A stretch of DNA of 51,514 nt from Azohydromonas aeria (GCF_009760915.1 NZ_VIDQ01000056.1:1-51514), one strand, 5' to 3'. Shown: positions 1 through 8,823, counted from the first letter of the stretch. The notes: a model not told the origin generated them from the letters alone. Numbers and translations: made by a program.

Positions 1-210
1 GGCGGGCAGTACGCGGGTCGCGGTGATCCTGGGCGCGGGCAGCCCGGTGCGCTTGATGCCGCGACCAACCAGCCACTTGCGCAGGAGATTGACGTTCAGG
101 CCGTGGGCCAGCGCGATGGCCGCCACAGATGCGCCGGGCTGCTCGCACTCGGCCAGAACCTGCGCCTTGAACTCGGCGCCATGAACACGCCTCTGGGATT
201 TGGGTTGCAT
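1..210 (-). CDS. tnpA: IS66-family accessory transposition protein TnpA, N-terminal part
   Basis: Seventy residues are visible before the left edge, starting MQPKSQRRVHGAEFKAQVLA. The helix-turn-helix region (ECEQPGASVAAIALAHGLN, then LLRKWL) is the typical OrfA/TnpA pattern of IS66 elements, in which this small protein is one of three proteins needed for transposition. ATG at 210 was chosen because it starts exactly at the conserved N-terminus. The C-terminus is outside the window. A perfect 10-bp inverted repeat lies immediately upstream. Confidence 0.75.
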   Translation of the reverse strand, partial: MQPKSQRRVHGAEFKAQVLAECEQPGASVAAIALAHGLNVNLLRKWLVGRGIKRTGLPAPRITATRVLPA

Positions 211-211
211 A

Positions 212-242
212 GGTGCCCACCTGTTCGGAATTGGTGGGCACC
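212..242. repeat. Inverted repeat upstream of IS66 tnpA
   Basis: GGTGCCCACC (212-221) and GGTGGGCACC (233-242) form a perfect 10-bp inverted repeat with an 11-base loop, directly before the tnpA start. It may be an IS66 regulatory hairpin or a site limiting read-through transcription into the transposase genes. The role is inferred. Confidence 0.5.
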
Positions 243-293
243 ATCGTCACGAGCGCTTTCGCGCCATTCAAGATGGAGCGCCTGGACGCTCAC

Positions 294-1257
294 CGGCCAG
301 CCCCTGGCGGTGCGTGATGGCCAGGCTGGACTTGACGCCGAACTCGTAGCGCTGGCGGGCCTTGCCCTTGGAGATGCACTCCACCTCGGGCGCATGCAGC
401 GCATAGAGCTTGTTCTTGTCGTTCTTGCGCTGGGTGTGGATGCGCTGGGCGCGCTCAATCCAAACCTGCAGCGCGGCGCGGGCCTTCTCGTCGAGGTGGA
501 CCATCTTGCGTTGCACGTCACGCAGCAGCGCCCCGAGGATGGTGCGCTGGCGCCGCAGCGTGCGACCCAGCCGCCGGGTCTGCTTGGCGTGCGCGTAGCC
601 GCTGGCCTTGCGCCGCAGTTCGCGGCCCTCGCGCTCGTAGCTCTGGCGCAGCTTGAGCCCGGCGCGCCGGGCCAGCCGCGCGATCTTCTCGCGTGCGACT
701 TCGAGCAACCGGCTGTCGGTAGGGAAGGCGATGGCCTTCTCCTGAACGGTGGTGTCCACGATCACCATCTCCAGCTCGGCCTTCTTCACCGCCTTCATCG
801 CCACGGCGGCCTCAATGGTGGACTTGAGCAACTGCTCCACGCCGGCCTCGCCCAGCACGCGGCGGAATCGCCCGATCTGCGTGGCGTCGCACGGCAGCCG
901 CGGCTCGTAGTACTGCATGCCGCTGAAAAACTGCCAGTAGACGTTCTCGGCCCAGCGCTCCACGACCGATTCGTCGCTCTCGTTGTAGGCGTGCTTGAGG
1001 TACAGCAGCGAGACCATGAGCCGGATAGGCAACCGCGGTCGCCCGGCGTTGCTCACGCCCGCGCCGGCCACAGCCAGCGTCGGGCCGAAAAGGTCAGCGC
1101 CTTCGATGCCGCGGCCCGCACGGTCCTTGTGCGCGAGCACCGGCGCCAACGCGGCTTCGATCTCCTTCCACGGCATGCGCGTGGCCAGCACGGCCAGCGG
1201 GTGGCGCATGTCGATCATGGTCTCCAACCGGGCACGGAAGAAGTCGTCGGTGCTCAT
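294..1257 (-). pseudogene. IS5-family transposase, 3'-truncated
   Basis: About 320 residues of a DDE transposase of the IS5 family are present: N-terminal MSTDDFFRARLETMIDM, the central LLYLKHAYNESDESVVERW block, a first catalytic-type aspartate in EMVIVDTTVQEKAIAFPTD, and the YEFGVKSSLAITHRQG segment before the catalytic glutamate region. The usual continuation with the last DDE residues is missing because the IS66 end begins at about 293, so the enzyme is almost certainly inactive. ATG at 1257 is preceded by GGAGG; an upstream TTG at 1260 is less likely. The sequence just upstream of the start shows no obvious terminal repeat partner in the window. Confidence 0.8.
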
Positions 1258-1518
1258 CAAGCGGCCTCCAAAACTCCCAGGAATCGAATACCGATAAGGC
1301 GAATTCTGGCAGCTCCAATTACTGTCGCATACCCTGAAAAGTCAATGGCAGCGCGAACTTACAGCGTTTTGCAGGCCCGACTAAGTAAGCTTGTCTGCGC
1401 TTTGACGCTATTAGTTGCGCTTAAGCCTGCTCACGAAGCGCACGATGTGCACATGTTGGTAAGCGTGGCTGTCGCTAGAAGTAAGCCATGTTTTCGCTCA
1501 CCTCAACCGGTGCCAGCG
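1258..1518. other. Intergenic region between IS5 remnant and replication operon
   Basis: About 260 bp that presumably contain the outer end of the IS5 element and the tail of the replication operon. I see no convincing ORF, RNA gene or terminator here. Local composition is less G+C-rich than the flanks. Confidence 0.4.
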
Positions 1519-1668
1519 TCATGCTGTTTCAGCGCAGTTGCGGCGCCAGGCCGTGACGGTGGCGCGCGCCTGGTCCATCAATCTGTCGTCGTGGCCATCG
1601 CTGCATCCGCACGCGGCAGCGTGCCAGTCGTCGGCTCGTGCGACCGCGTTTTCAAGCAGGGGCAGTAG
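1519..1668 (-). CDS. Small ORF in frame after the TAG of the preceding gene, no clear start
   Basis: Directly after the TAG stop of the 73-aa ORF (1669-1671), the same frame stays open for 50 codons to a TGA at 1519-1521. It encodes LLPLLENAVARADDW and then a stretch ending RRNCAETA. The amino-acid pattern and third-position G/C look like real coding sequence, but there is no ATG/GTG before the internal ATG at about 1579. Either a CTG/TTG start is used, or the upstream stop is read through, or this is a remnant of a longer protein. Unknown function. Confidence 0.35.
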   Translation of the reverse strand, partial: LLPLLENAVARADDWHAAACGCSDGHDDRLMDQARATVTAWRRNCAETA

Positions 1669-1890
1669 CTACAGTTCGTGAGCCGGCAGCTCGCGCAGTG
1701 CCGCAGACAGCTGCTCCTGCTGAAGCATCTCTGCCACCAGAGGCGCGACGGTGTCGACCAGCGCGATCCGATCGTCGAGCGACAGCCCCAGCCGGCTCGT
1801 CAGAACACGGCCGATCTGAACAGCGATGGCTCGGCTCGGGCTCAAAGCCGCCTCCAGCTGCTGGGCCTGTTCCTCATCGACCTTATCCAT
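1669..1890 (-). CDS. Small unknown protein of the replication operon
   Basis: 73 residues beginning MDKVDEEQAQQLEAALSPSR and ending LRELPAHEL. No signal peptide or membrane segment; it is predicted helical and acidic. It follows the H-NS-like gene by 27 bp on the same strand, consistent with a repB-hns-like-orf operon. The Shine-Dalgarno match before ATG 1890 is weak. I do not recognise a family. Confidence 0.5.
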   Translation of the reverse strand: MDKVDEEQAQQLEAALSPSRAIAVQIGRVLTSRLGLSLDDRIALVDTVAPLVAEMLQQEQLSAALRELPAHEL

Positions 1891-1917
1891 GGTGAATCTT
1901 GGGGTCCAGGCCGCAGG

Positions 1918-2181
1918 TCAGGGCGCGGCCTTCCGTGGCCGGCTGCGGCGCTTCGGTGTGGGCTCGATACCTAAATCCGCAGGCGTGAGCTCGAAGGCGC
2001 GCATGAGGTTCCTGATCTTCACCAGTGCTTCCAGGCGCTCGCCTTCTTCAATCTCGCGCAGCTGCGCCTCGGCTTCCGCAAGCTCGGCGCGCAGTTCGGC
2101 TACACGAGCCTTCAGCGAATCACGGGTGGGCTTAGCAACCGGCTTGACCCAACCGGTCGGGATTTCGTCGTCTCTATACAT
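1918..2181 (-). CDS. H-NS-like protein with oligomerisation domain only
   Basis: 87 residues. The N-terminal half is a coiled coil (SLKARVAELRAELAEAEAQL) followed by EALVKIRNLMRAFELTPADL, which matches the H-NS dimerisation/linker pattern of betaproteobacterial H-NS proteins (typically EVIAQIKEKIAEYGLTAADLG). The canonical C-terminal DNA-binding motif (TWSGRGR-type) is absent; the protein ends in a short basic tail, KRRSRPRKAAP. It could act as a modulator that forms heteromers with chromosomal H-NS, or bind DNA through the basic tail. It sits 41 bp downstream of repB on the same strand. The family assignment is by pattern only. Confidence 0.55.
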   Translation of the reverse strand: MYRDDEIPTGWVKPVAKPTRDSLKARVAELRAELAEAEAQLREIEEGERLEALVKIRNLMRAFELTPADLGIEPTPKRRSRPRKAAP

Positions 2182-2222
2182 GCGACAAGTCTCACAATAA
2201 AAATAGAGTAAATTTCAGCTAC

Positions 2223-3524
2223 TCAGCCAGTCTTTCTTTCGGCGAGGAGCTGTGCGGAAAAACTCAACAGCTCGTCAGACGTAGGTTCGCCCCATGTTTC
2301 GCGGGCCAACCAATCCATGAAAGCCACTTCGGCAGCCTTAGTCAACCTGGACTTGACCTTGAACTGAGGATTAGCCTGCTGGTCGTTATATCTGGACGAG
2401 AATTCGCTCTTTTCTTCAGGATCGAACTCCGCATAGAGCTTGCGTGCTTTCTCACGCTGCTGATCGCGGAATGCCTCCCGAATATCAAATTCCTGCACGG
2501 GCTTCTTGCTCTTGGACGGTGTACTTTCAGCAGCGGTATTGACCACTTGGCCATAGCCCATTTCCAGCGCCTTTCTGAAGTACGCTGCGGAATTTTCAAG
2601 GGGAGTTTGCTGGACGTCACCCATCCTGCGTTCCGTATACGCCAGTGCAGCGTCTATCTCGGCAACTGAGTGCTTGCGCAGCAGCCTCTGCGCCTCCGCC
2701 TTTGGCACGCCGATACGGCCAAGGCTGCTGACCATCTGCAGCGTCTTGGCATCGCCCAGCGGAGTAGGCCCATCCTTGCGTCGTACCTTGAACTGGATTG
2801 CCGCGATCCGTCGCCCCTCCTTGAACTCGACCAGATCGATCTGGTGGGCGGTCTCCCTGTTGATTTCAGCAATCGCCTTGGACAGGACACGCAATTTCAA
2901 GGTCTTGTATTCCTTGAAAGAAGCCTTGTCGCCGCTGCCAAGCACTTTGTCGCGGAATTCCTCCCACTTCATTATTTTTGTCTGCCCGATATTCTCGAAT
3001 CGAACACAGTATTCCCATATTTGCAGGCTAGCCGTGGTGCTGAGTTTGCGCATCACCGCCATGTCGATAAGCCCGTAAACCTCAGGACGGCGGATCTCAC
3101 GAAATATGTCTGAACCGATCTGGAACTGGATATAACCTTCAGCAATTGCCACTGAAGGGAACAGTGTCTGTGTGATCCACTTAACGCGTTTGCTTTCAGG
3201 CGCCAGAACGTCCCATTCAAAGGCGATGCGTTGGATCTTGCGGGCTGCGTCACGCAAGTGCGCAATATTGTTGGAGCCGAACCCGATGTCCTGCCGCAGT
3301 CGTGCCATGGGCATGGTCCACCAGCCGCTCTCATCCGGCTCTTCCTCGATGGCGTACTTGAGCCAGGCGTTGGCCAGGCGGCGCTGCACAAGGGTGAGCT
3401 CGGCGCTGGGCGTGCTGTGCAGCACGTAGACCGTCTTGCGGAAGAACTCCTGCTGGCGTGACTGCTCTGCCGGCACAAGGCTGCCTTGCCTGTACAGCAC
3501 CTCATCGTCAGGGGCATCGTTCAC
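2223..3524 (-). CDS. repB: Plasmid replication initiator, Rep_3/RepB type
   Basis: 433 residues. The N-terminal two thirds carry the Rep_3 winged-helix pattern: SAELTLVQRRLANAWLKYA, then the segment around IRRPEVYGLIDMAVMRKLST, TTASLQIWEYCVRFEN and YKTLKLRVLSKAIAEIN. The protein would bind the iterons upstream of its gene (3.7-4.4 kb) and open the origin. The remaining 170 residues are a less conserved, charged extension. GTG at 3524 was chosen because GGAG stands 7 bases before it. It is the first gene of a likely operon with the H-NS-like gene. Known relatives are initiators of iteron plasmids; the incompatibility group is not assignable by eye. Confidence 0.85.
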   Translation of the reverse strand: MNDAPDDEVLYRQGSLVPAEQSRQQEFFRKTVYVLHSTPSAELTLVQRRLANAWLKYAIEEEPDESGWWTMPMARLRQDIGFGSNNIAHLRDAARKIQRIAFEWDVLAPESKRVKWITQTLFPSVAIAEGYIQFQIGSDIFREIRRPEVYGLIDMAVMRKLSTTASLQIWEYCVRFENIGQTKIMKWEEFRDKVLGSGDKASFKEYKTLKLRVLSKAIAEINRETAHQIDLVEFKEGRRIAAIQFKVRRKDGPTPLGDAKTLQMVSSLGRIGVPKAEAQRLLRKHSVAEIDAALAYTERRMGDVQQTPLENSAAYFRKALEMGYGQVVNTAAESTPSKSKKPVQEFDIREAFRDQQREKARKLYAEFDPEEKSEFSSRYNDQQANPQFKVKSRLTKAAEVAFMDWLARETWGEPTSDELLSFSAQLLAERKTG

Positions 3525-3539
3525 CGCACACTCCGCTAT

Positions 3540-3660
3540 CGGTTACGAGAAGACGGATCAGTGTAACCGGTCAAATTCACCTTTCGGGTTCGGCCGGCGC
3601 GCGTACGCGACGTGTTTTTAACCTTTAAGAACCTTTTTTGTTTAATACCTTTCGGCTCGG
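3540..3660. promoter_or_regulatory. repB upstream region: dyad and A+T-rich stretch
   Basis: CGGTTAC (3540-3546) and GTAACCG (3563-3569) form an inverted repeat 15 bases before the repB start, a plausible autoregulatory operator where an initiator dimer or another repressor could bind. Just beyond it, 3615-3655 is strikingly A+T-rich (TTTTTAACCTTTAAGAACC and following T-runs), suitable for origin melting or for the repB promoter. No exact -35/-10 pair is claimed. Confidence 0.45.
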
Positions 3661-3689
3661 AATTCTTCAACGAAGACAAGGACTTGGAC

Positions 3690-4430
3690 GCGTTTGGGTG
3701 ACACCTTTTGTGATGAAGAGGTGCAGGATTTGGGAAGAAAAGGTTGTGGATTTGGGAGGAAAGGGTGCAACGTTTGGGAGCAGGGGGTTGTGGATTTGGG
3801 AGACAGGTGAGCTTTTTTGGGGGCTGTGGTGTGGGGCAACTGAAGTGACAGCGGCCGGGACCGTTCAGTCAGTTCGTTGCCGTGGGCAAGGCTCGGTAGA
3901 AGGCCGCGCTGGCTCTGGCACCAGGCCTGGTGCCTCCCAAATCCTGACACTCTTGAGTATGAGGCGCCATGTTTCGGTGACACAGGAGAACCAAGTTGTA
4001 GCCGCTGCAGGCCCGGCCAGCCTGCCCACATCACAAAAGCTGCAACCTTGAGACGCATCAAGGGCAGTGAGGTGACATCGCTGGTGTGTGCATGTCACCG
4101 TATGCGGCGTGTTTGATGTTGCCTCCCAAAACATGACACCGTTAGAGGGCGGCCACCAACAACACGAGGACGCCGACGCAGCGGCAACACTCTGGAATGC
4201 GCATGGCTACGATGAACAGCGCCAGAAGCGGCTGTTTGGGGATCAGGCATGGCTGCAGAGCAGGCCGGTCTCTTGTTTGGCAGGCGGGCCGCGACAGCGC
4301 CAAGAATTGGTGGCATCACAAAACCTGTCACCGCTCGCGATTCAGCAGGTCAACCGTGACACCTTTTGGGAGAGACCGAAGTCGTTGCAGTCCGGCTGCA
4401 TCGTCCCTCCCAAAATCTGTCACCGCTTGA
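3690..4430. other. Iteron-controlled replication origin with scattered inverted iterons
   Basis: Beyond the four tandem iterons the region holds dispersed sites with a TGACA/TGTCA half joined to TTTTGGGAG. Forward copies are GGTGACACCTTTTGTGATG (3697-3715) and CGTGACACCTTTTGGGAGAG (4355-4374). Reverse copies are CCTCCCAAATCCTGACAC (3933-3950), CCTCCCAAAACATGACACC (4122-4140) and CCTCCCAAAATCTGTCACC (4406-4424). Mixed orientation suggests sites for both initiation and copy-number handcuffing or autoregulation. No gene is convincing in this stretch, so it is annotated as the origin. Confidence 0.7.
3716..3803 (+). repeat. Iteron array: four 22-bp direct repeats
   Basis: The core TTTGGGA recurs with an exact 22-bp period. 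GATTTGGGA starts at 3727, 3749 and 3793, and CGTTTGGGA starts at 3771, each preceded by a GGTGCA or GGTTGTG-type half. Copies two and four contain TTGTGGAT, a partial match to the DnaA box. A 22-bp period places every RepB site on the same helical face, the usual arrangement of iterons at Rep_3 origins. Confidence 0.85.
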
Positions 4431-5050
4431 TCAGAGACGCTGCTGGATCGCCATTCGATGTGATGAAAGTCCGGTCTGGCTGTCTGCCGTGTCAGAAGTA
4501 CTGTGCTTGCCCGTCGCGCGCGTTCCACAGCTGCATTGGGCGGCACCGAACTGTCGGCCGACATCGGGCCATCCTGAACGAGAGGCTAGGTCGTTAAGTG
4601 GCCAAGCCAGCCCATCGCCGACAACATACGAGGTTCAGCCTCTGCCAAGCTTTGGTCCCGCCTGCTCCGGCCGCGTTGAAGGGGGGAGAAGGGGGAGGGA
4701 GGGAAGGGGAGTTGGTCAGTGGGTGGGTAGTGGTTTCTGGTATGTTGTGCCGTTGGTTTCGAGTCATTGCGCAGGGCTCGGCCAAGACCGCGCTGAACCC
4801 GTCCACCGACGTGCTGCTTACTACGGCGGGCTGTCCTGACGAGTACCAGTTGCCATAGCTGTGGTTGACGCATAACAGCATGCCGGCGCCCCTCCGCCTG
4901 CATGACCTGCCGAACCGTGCGATCGACCTTTTGTCCTATGTGTCACGTGAGCCGTGACCACGTAGGCGAGCATGGGCGATGCGTTGATGCGACAGATCTT
5001 GTCGCACCTGGATGCCACGATGCCTGCATTGCAATCGAGCGGGAGTACGG
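4431..5050. other. Intergenic region with G-run tract
   Basis: About 620 bp without a convincing gene. Small open frames exist but have poor starts and no coding pattern. The notable element is a one-strand purine tract at 4681-4709 with runs of six, five, three, three and four G separated by one to three bases, a strong G-quadruplex pattern. It separates the origin from the cargo block. Confidence 0.5.
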
Positions 5051-7251
5051 ATGGAACGGGACGGTGCGCAGCTGGGCTGGAATTTCACTGAAGCGGATCC
5101 CACGGCAGCCGCCGACGCGCACACCGCCTGGGCGCTGCTGCGCTGCGTGCGGGGGCTGCCTGGGGCACTGCCGAGCCACAACCACGACGATCTGGGCAGC
5201 TGGATCGCTCCTGCCGTGGCGACCTTTCCCGCGGAACTCGTGGCGGCGCTGAGCGGCCACGATGACCCCGAGTGCCGCGAGGCGCTTGCGCAAGACACCG
5301 ACGTTCATGCGCTGCTGGGTCAGCATGCCGTGCTGCTGGCGCTGGGCAGGGGCGCGGCCAAGGGGCTGCCGCACTTTCGTGGCCTGCTCGATGCCTTGGA
5401 ACAGCGGCTGCTGGACTTTGTCGCACGGCATCCGCAACGCTATACCCGCAACGTCCAACTCCTGGCCGAGCTCCTGGGACTGCCTGCCGCCGAAGCCGAG
5501 TTCCTGCGCCTGGCCGCAGCCCTGAGCCAGGGCACCCTGGCGCGAGCCAACTTCACCTTCGTCGACACGCCCGCGCGCATCGCACGGGCGATGACGCTCA
5601 TTTCCGGCGCGCGGGGCCTGGCACTGGCCCGCATGTTCGAGAGCAACAGCCCGCTGGGGCAGGCCGGGCTGCTGGCCGACATGCGGGCCTCGCGCCCGGT
5701 GCGCGACCTCGATGACCTGCTGGCGCTCAGCGCCGTGGGCGAGGGACTGCTCTCGGGCTGCTTCGACAGCACCGAAGACATGGCCGCGGCGGTGCTTCGC
5801 AGCTTCGACACGCCGGCGCTGGGGCAGCGGCTGGCGTGGCCGCACCTGCAGCAGGCGCAGGCCCTGCTGGTGGCCACGCTGCGAGCCGCCGTGGCGCGCG
5901 GCGAGCGGGGCGTCAACATCCTGGTGCACGGCGAGGCCGGCACCGGCAAGACCGAGTTCGTGCGGCACTTGGTGGCCGAGGCGGGCGTGACGGCCTTCGC
6001 CGTGGATCACCTCGACGGCCATGGCGGAGAAGCACGGCGCGAGGACCGGCTCGCCAGTCTGCGCCTGTGCCAGACCTTTGCCGGGCGCCATGAGCGCGCC
6101 GTGCTCGTGCTCGACGAGGCCGAGGACGTCTTCCGTGATGAGTACGGCTCGCCGTTGGCGGGACTGCTGGGCCGCCGCAGCGAGGGCAAGGCCTGGATGA
6201 ACCAGCTGCTGGAGTGCAACCGGCAGCCGGTGGTGTGGATCAGCAACCGCGTGAGCCACCTCGATCCGGCCTATCTGCGCCGCTTCACGTTCTGCCTGGA
6301 AGTGCCGCGCCCGCCGCTGGCCTTGCGACGCGAGATCACCCAGGCGCGGCTGCAGCCGCTGGGCTGCCGGCCCGAGACGGTGGAGGCGGTCGCCGACAGC
6401 GCGCTGATGACGCCGGCGCCGCAGCGCGCTTTGCCCTGCTCAGCGCCGGCAGCGGGCTGGGGCCCGATGCCGCCGTGCACGCGCTGGTGCAGGGGCACGG
6501 CACGGCCTGCGGTCACACGCAGCCGCAGCGCAGTGCCGCGACGGCCATCCCCTTCGACACGCGCCACCTCCACCTCGCCGGGCCGCTGCGTGCCGAGGAA
6601 CTCATGGAGGTGCTGCGCCGCGAAGGGGCGGGCACCGTGCTGTTCTCCGGCCCGCCGGGCACTGGCAAGACGCAGTTCGCCGCCGAGATCGCGCGCTCGC
6701 TCGGACGCCGCCTGGTGGTGCGCACGGCTTCCGACATCAACTCCAAGTGGTACGGCGAGTCCGAGGGTAACGTCGCGCGCATGTTCCGGGAGTGCGACCC
6801 GCGCCAGGAACTGCTGTTCCTGGACGAGGCCGACGTGCTGCTGGGCGCGCGCGGCGGCGGCGCACACCGGGCCGACCGGGCCGTGACGGCCGAGTTCCTG
6901 CGCTGGCTGGAGGCCTTCGAAGGCGTGTTCGTCTGCGCGACCAATCATCCGCAGGATCTGGACCCGGCGCTGGCCCGGCGCTTCGTGCACCGCGTGGCCT
7001 TCGCACCGCTGCAGTTTCTCCAGCGCGTGGCCCTGTTTGCGGAGCTGGCGCTGAGCGACGCCCAGGCCACCGTCGACGCACAGGCGCAGGCCCGGCTGCA
7101 GCGGCTGGACCGCCTCACGCCGGGTGATTTCGCCAACGTGCAACGCCGGCTGCGCTGGCTGGCGGCCGACGCGCCGCGCTGGCTTGACGAGCTGGAGGCC
7201 GAGCAGCAGGCCAAGCCCGGCGCGCAGGCCGCGGCCATGGGGTTCCTGTAG
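5051..7251 (+). pseudogene. Double AAA ATPase, frameshifted between the two domains
   Basis: From ATG 5051 (GGGAG just upstream) one frame runs through a helical N-terminal region and a first AAA domain with Walker A GEAGTGKTEF (about residue 293), Walker B AVLVLDEAEDVF and the RRFTFCLEVPRPPLALR sensor region. At about 6410-6426, after ADSALMTPA, the coding pattern jumps to another frame (AARFALLSAGSGLGP). That frame carries a second AAA domain: GPPGTGKTQF, ELLFLDEADVLL, FVCATNHPQDLDPALARRF. Without the shift this would be one protein of roughly 730 residues with tandem ATPase domains. The first frame continues as noise to 6886. The WYL gene follows after 2 bp, so the pair is an operon. The break may be real decay or a sequencing error. 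Confidence 0.75.
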
Positions 7252-7253
7252 CC

Positions 7254-8252
7254 ATGGACCGCAACTTCGCCCGGCTGGTGGACCTGCTTGCGCTGCTGCC
7301 GCGCAAGGGGTCGCTCGACACCACGCAGCTGCGCCAGCGGCTCGCGGCCCGTGGACACGACGTGACGGCCCGCACCGTGCAGCGCGACCTGGAAGGCTTG
7401 GCGCAGGTCTACCCGATCGAGTGCGATGCGTGCGTGCGTCCCTACGCGTGGCATTGGCGGGCCACGGCGCCCGGGCTGTCCGTGCCGGGCATGGACTGGC
7501 CCGAGGCGGTGAGCTTCCACCTGCTGCACACCTATCTCGAAGGCATGCTGCCCGGCAGCGTGACCGAGGCGCTGCAGCCCTACCTGCAGGAGGCCAGGCG
7601 GCTGCTGGCCCAGCGCTTCCACGACCTGCCGCTGCGCCACTGGCCGCAGCGGGTACGGCTGCTGCCGCCAGGGCCGCCGCTCATCCTGCCGCGCGTGTCG
7701 CGTGCTGTGCACGAGGCGGTCACCGAAGCCGTGCTGCTGGGCCGGCAACTGCGCCTCAGCTACCGTGCCTTCGACCGCGAAAAGGCCCGCTCCTACGTGG
7801 TGTCGCCGCTGGGCTTGGTGCAGGTCGTGCAGGGGCTGTACGTGCCCGTGCGCTTCGAGGGCCATGACGACGTGCGCACGCTGCGGCTGCACCGCGTGCA
7901 GCGGGCGGAACTGCTGCCCGGGCCGTCCGGCATCGAGCGCTTCGACCTGCAGGCGTGGATCGACGCCGGCGCGCTGGGCTTCGGCGGCAGCGAGCGCATC
8001 CGGCTGGTGGCCCGGTTCTTCGACAACGCTGGCGAGTTGGTTCGCGAGGCCGCGCTGTCGCTCGACCAGGTCATCGAACCCGATGGCGAAGGCCGCCACC
8101 GGGTCGAAGCCACGGTCGTGCTGACGGCGCAGCTCAAGCGCTGGCTGCTGGGACTTGGCGCCCGGGTGGAGGTGCTGGAGCCGCCGACGCTGCGCCGCGA
8201 CATGGCGCAGTCGCTCCAGGCCGCTGTCGCGCGCTACACACCCCTGGAATGA
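7254..8252 (+). CDS. WYL-domain transcriptional regulator
   Basis: 332 residues. The N-terminal winged helix (NFARLVDLLALLPRKGSLDT, then LAARGHDVTARTVQRDLEGL) is of the HTH_11/DeoR-like type. The middle domain contains the WYL-type ligand-binding core (GRQLRLSYRAFDREKARSYV, then SPLGLVQVVQGLYVPVRFE), and a C-terminal WCX-like domain includes VARFFDNAGELVREAALSL. Proteins of this family often control defence or DNA-damage operons and may sense nucleic-acid ligands. The ATG lies 2 bp after the AAA ATPase stop, so they are cotranscribed and possibly translationally coupled; the regulator probably controls this operon. Confidence 0.85.
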   Translation: MDRNFARLVDLLALLPRKGSLDTTQLRQRLAARGHDVTARTVQRDLEGLAQVYPIECDACVRPYAWHWRATAPGLSVPGMDWPEAVSFHLLHTYLEGMLPGSVTEALQPYLQEARRLLAQRFHDLPLRHWPQRVRLLPPGPPLILPRVSRAVHEAVTEAVLLGRQLRLSYRAFDREKARSYVVSPLGLVQVVQGLYVPVRFEGHDDVRTLRLHRVQRAELLPGPSGIERFDLQAWIDAGALGFGGSERIRLVARFFDNAGELVREAALSLDQVIEPDGEGRHRVEATVVLTAQLKRWLLGLGARVEVLEPPTLRRDMAQSLQAAVARYTPLE

Positions 8253-8319
8253 CCCACCGACGATCGGGACGGGGCAGGAGAACGAGCGTCGAGGCAGGCG
8301 CCCTGAAAGCACCAGCGAT

Positions 8320-8823
8320 ATGCCCAGAAATTTCCTTCACAAGACCCTGGAGGGCTGGCTTGCCTGCAATCGCACACGCTTTCGCTTTCCTCCGTATCGG
8401 ATGCTGCGGCGCAGAGACGAGATCGTCCTGGGGTTTGCCGGGATCACCCCCAAGCTCCAGTTCTGCATCGGCACTCGGGGCGCTGCCGGAATCATGGTGC
8501 TTCACGAAGGCATCGTCTGGGACATCCTGGTCGATTTCGACGTCATCGAGCAGCGCACGGCCGATGGACGCTACCGCTGCCGGCTGTGCGAGCCGGCAGA
8601 CCTGTTCCCGTCACGCGAGGCCTTGTGGACCTCGCATTGCCTTGAACCCATGCTGGCCTGGACCAACGAGCATTTCGATGCGTCGCGGTCGCTGCTGCTC
8701 TTCGGCCAGGAAGGACACACCACCTACGCCCAAATCAGGCAAACCCCGGACGTGGCCGTTGGCGGCCCGAAAGCGGGTGCCGTCTACTACTGTCCGCTGG
8801 TGCAACAAGCGGGGACCACCTGA
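8320..8823 (+). CDS. Conserved-looking protein of unknown function
   Basis: 167 residues beginning MPRNFLHKTLEGWLACNRTR. It has a central sheet-like region (IMVLHEGIVWDILVDFDVIE) and a cysteine pair in YRCRLCEP. No membrane segment and no recognised family. It follows the WYL gene on the same strand by 67 bp, so it may belong to the AAA-WYL operon. ATG 8320 was chosen because upstream in-frame sequence overlaps the WYL gene and is not protein-like. Confidence 0.6.
   Translation: MPRNFLHKTLEGWLACNRTRFRFPPYRMLRRRDEIVLGFAGITPKLQFCIGTRGAAGIMVLHEGIVWDILVDFDVIEQRTADGRYRCRLCEPADLFPSREALWTSHCLEPMLAWTNEHFDASRSLLLFGQEGHTTYAQIRQTPDVAVGGPKAGAVYYCPLVQQAGTT

Larger units (their letters stand above)
1..293 (-). 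mobile_element. IS66-family element, tnpA-side end (partial)
   Basis: The minus strand reading inward from about position 293 begins GTGAGCGTCCAGGCG, close to the GTAAGCG-type tips known for IS66 elements, and leads to an IS66 tnpA start at 210. The rest of the element (tnpB, tnpC) would lie beyond the left edge. The tip falls where the IS5-family transposase coding sequence stops resembling its family, so the IS66 appears to have disrupted it. The tip position is inferred; no second copy is present inside the window to confirm it. Confidence 0.6.

Noticed and set aside
294..301. Target duplication for IS66
   Set aside because: Compared with 51380-51387; the two 8-mers differ, so no duplication can be claimed.
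103..1668. 521-residue plus-strand frame across the IS5 and IS66 ends
   Set aside because: It is antisense to the transposase and crosses two elements; composition is not protein-like.
4598..4858. 86-residue ORF in the origin-cargo gap
   Set aside because: It includes the G-run tract as a glycine-rich stretch, has no ribosome site and no family resemblance.
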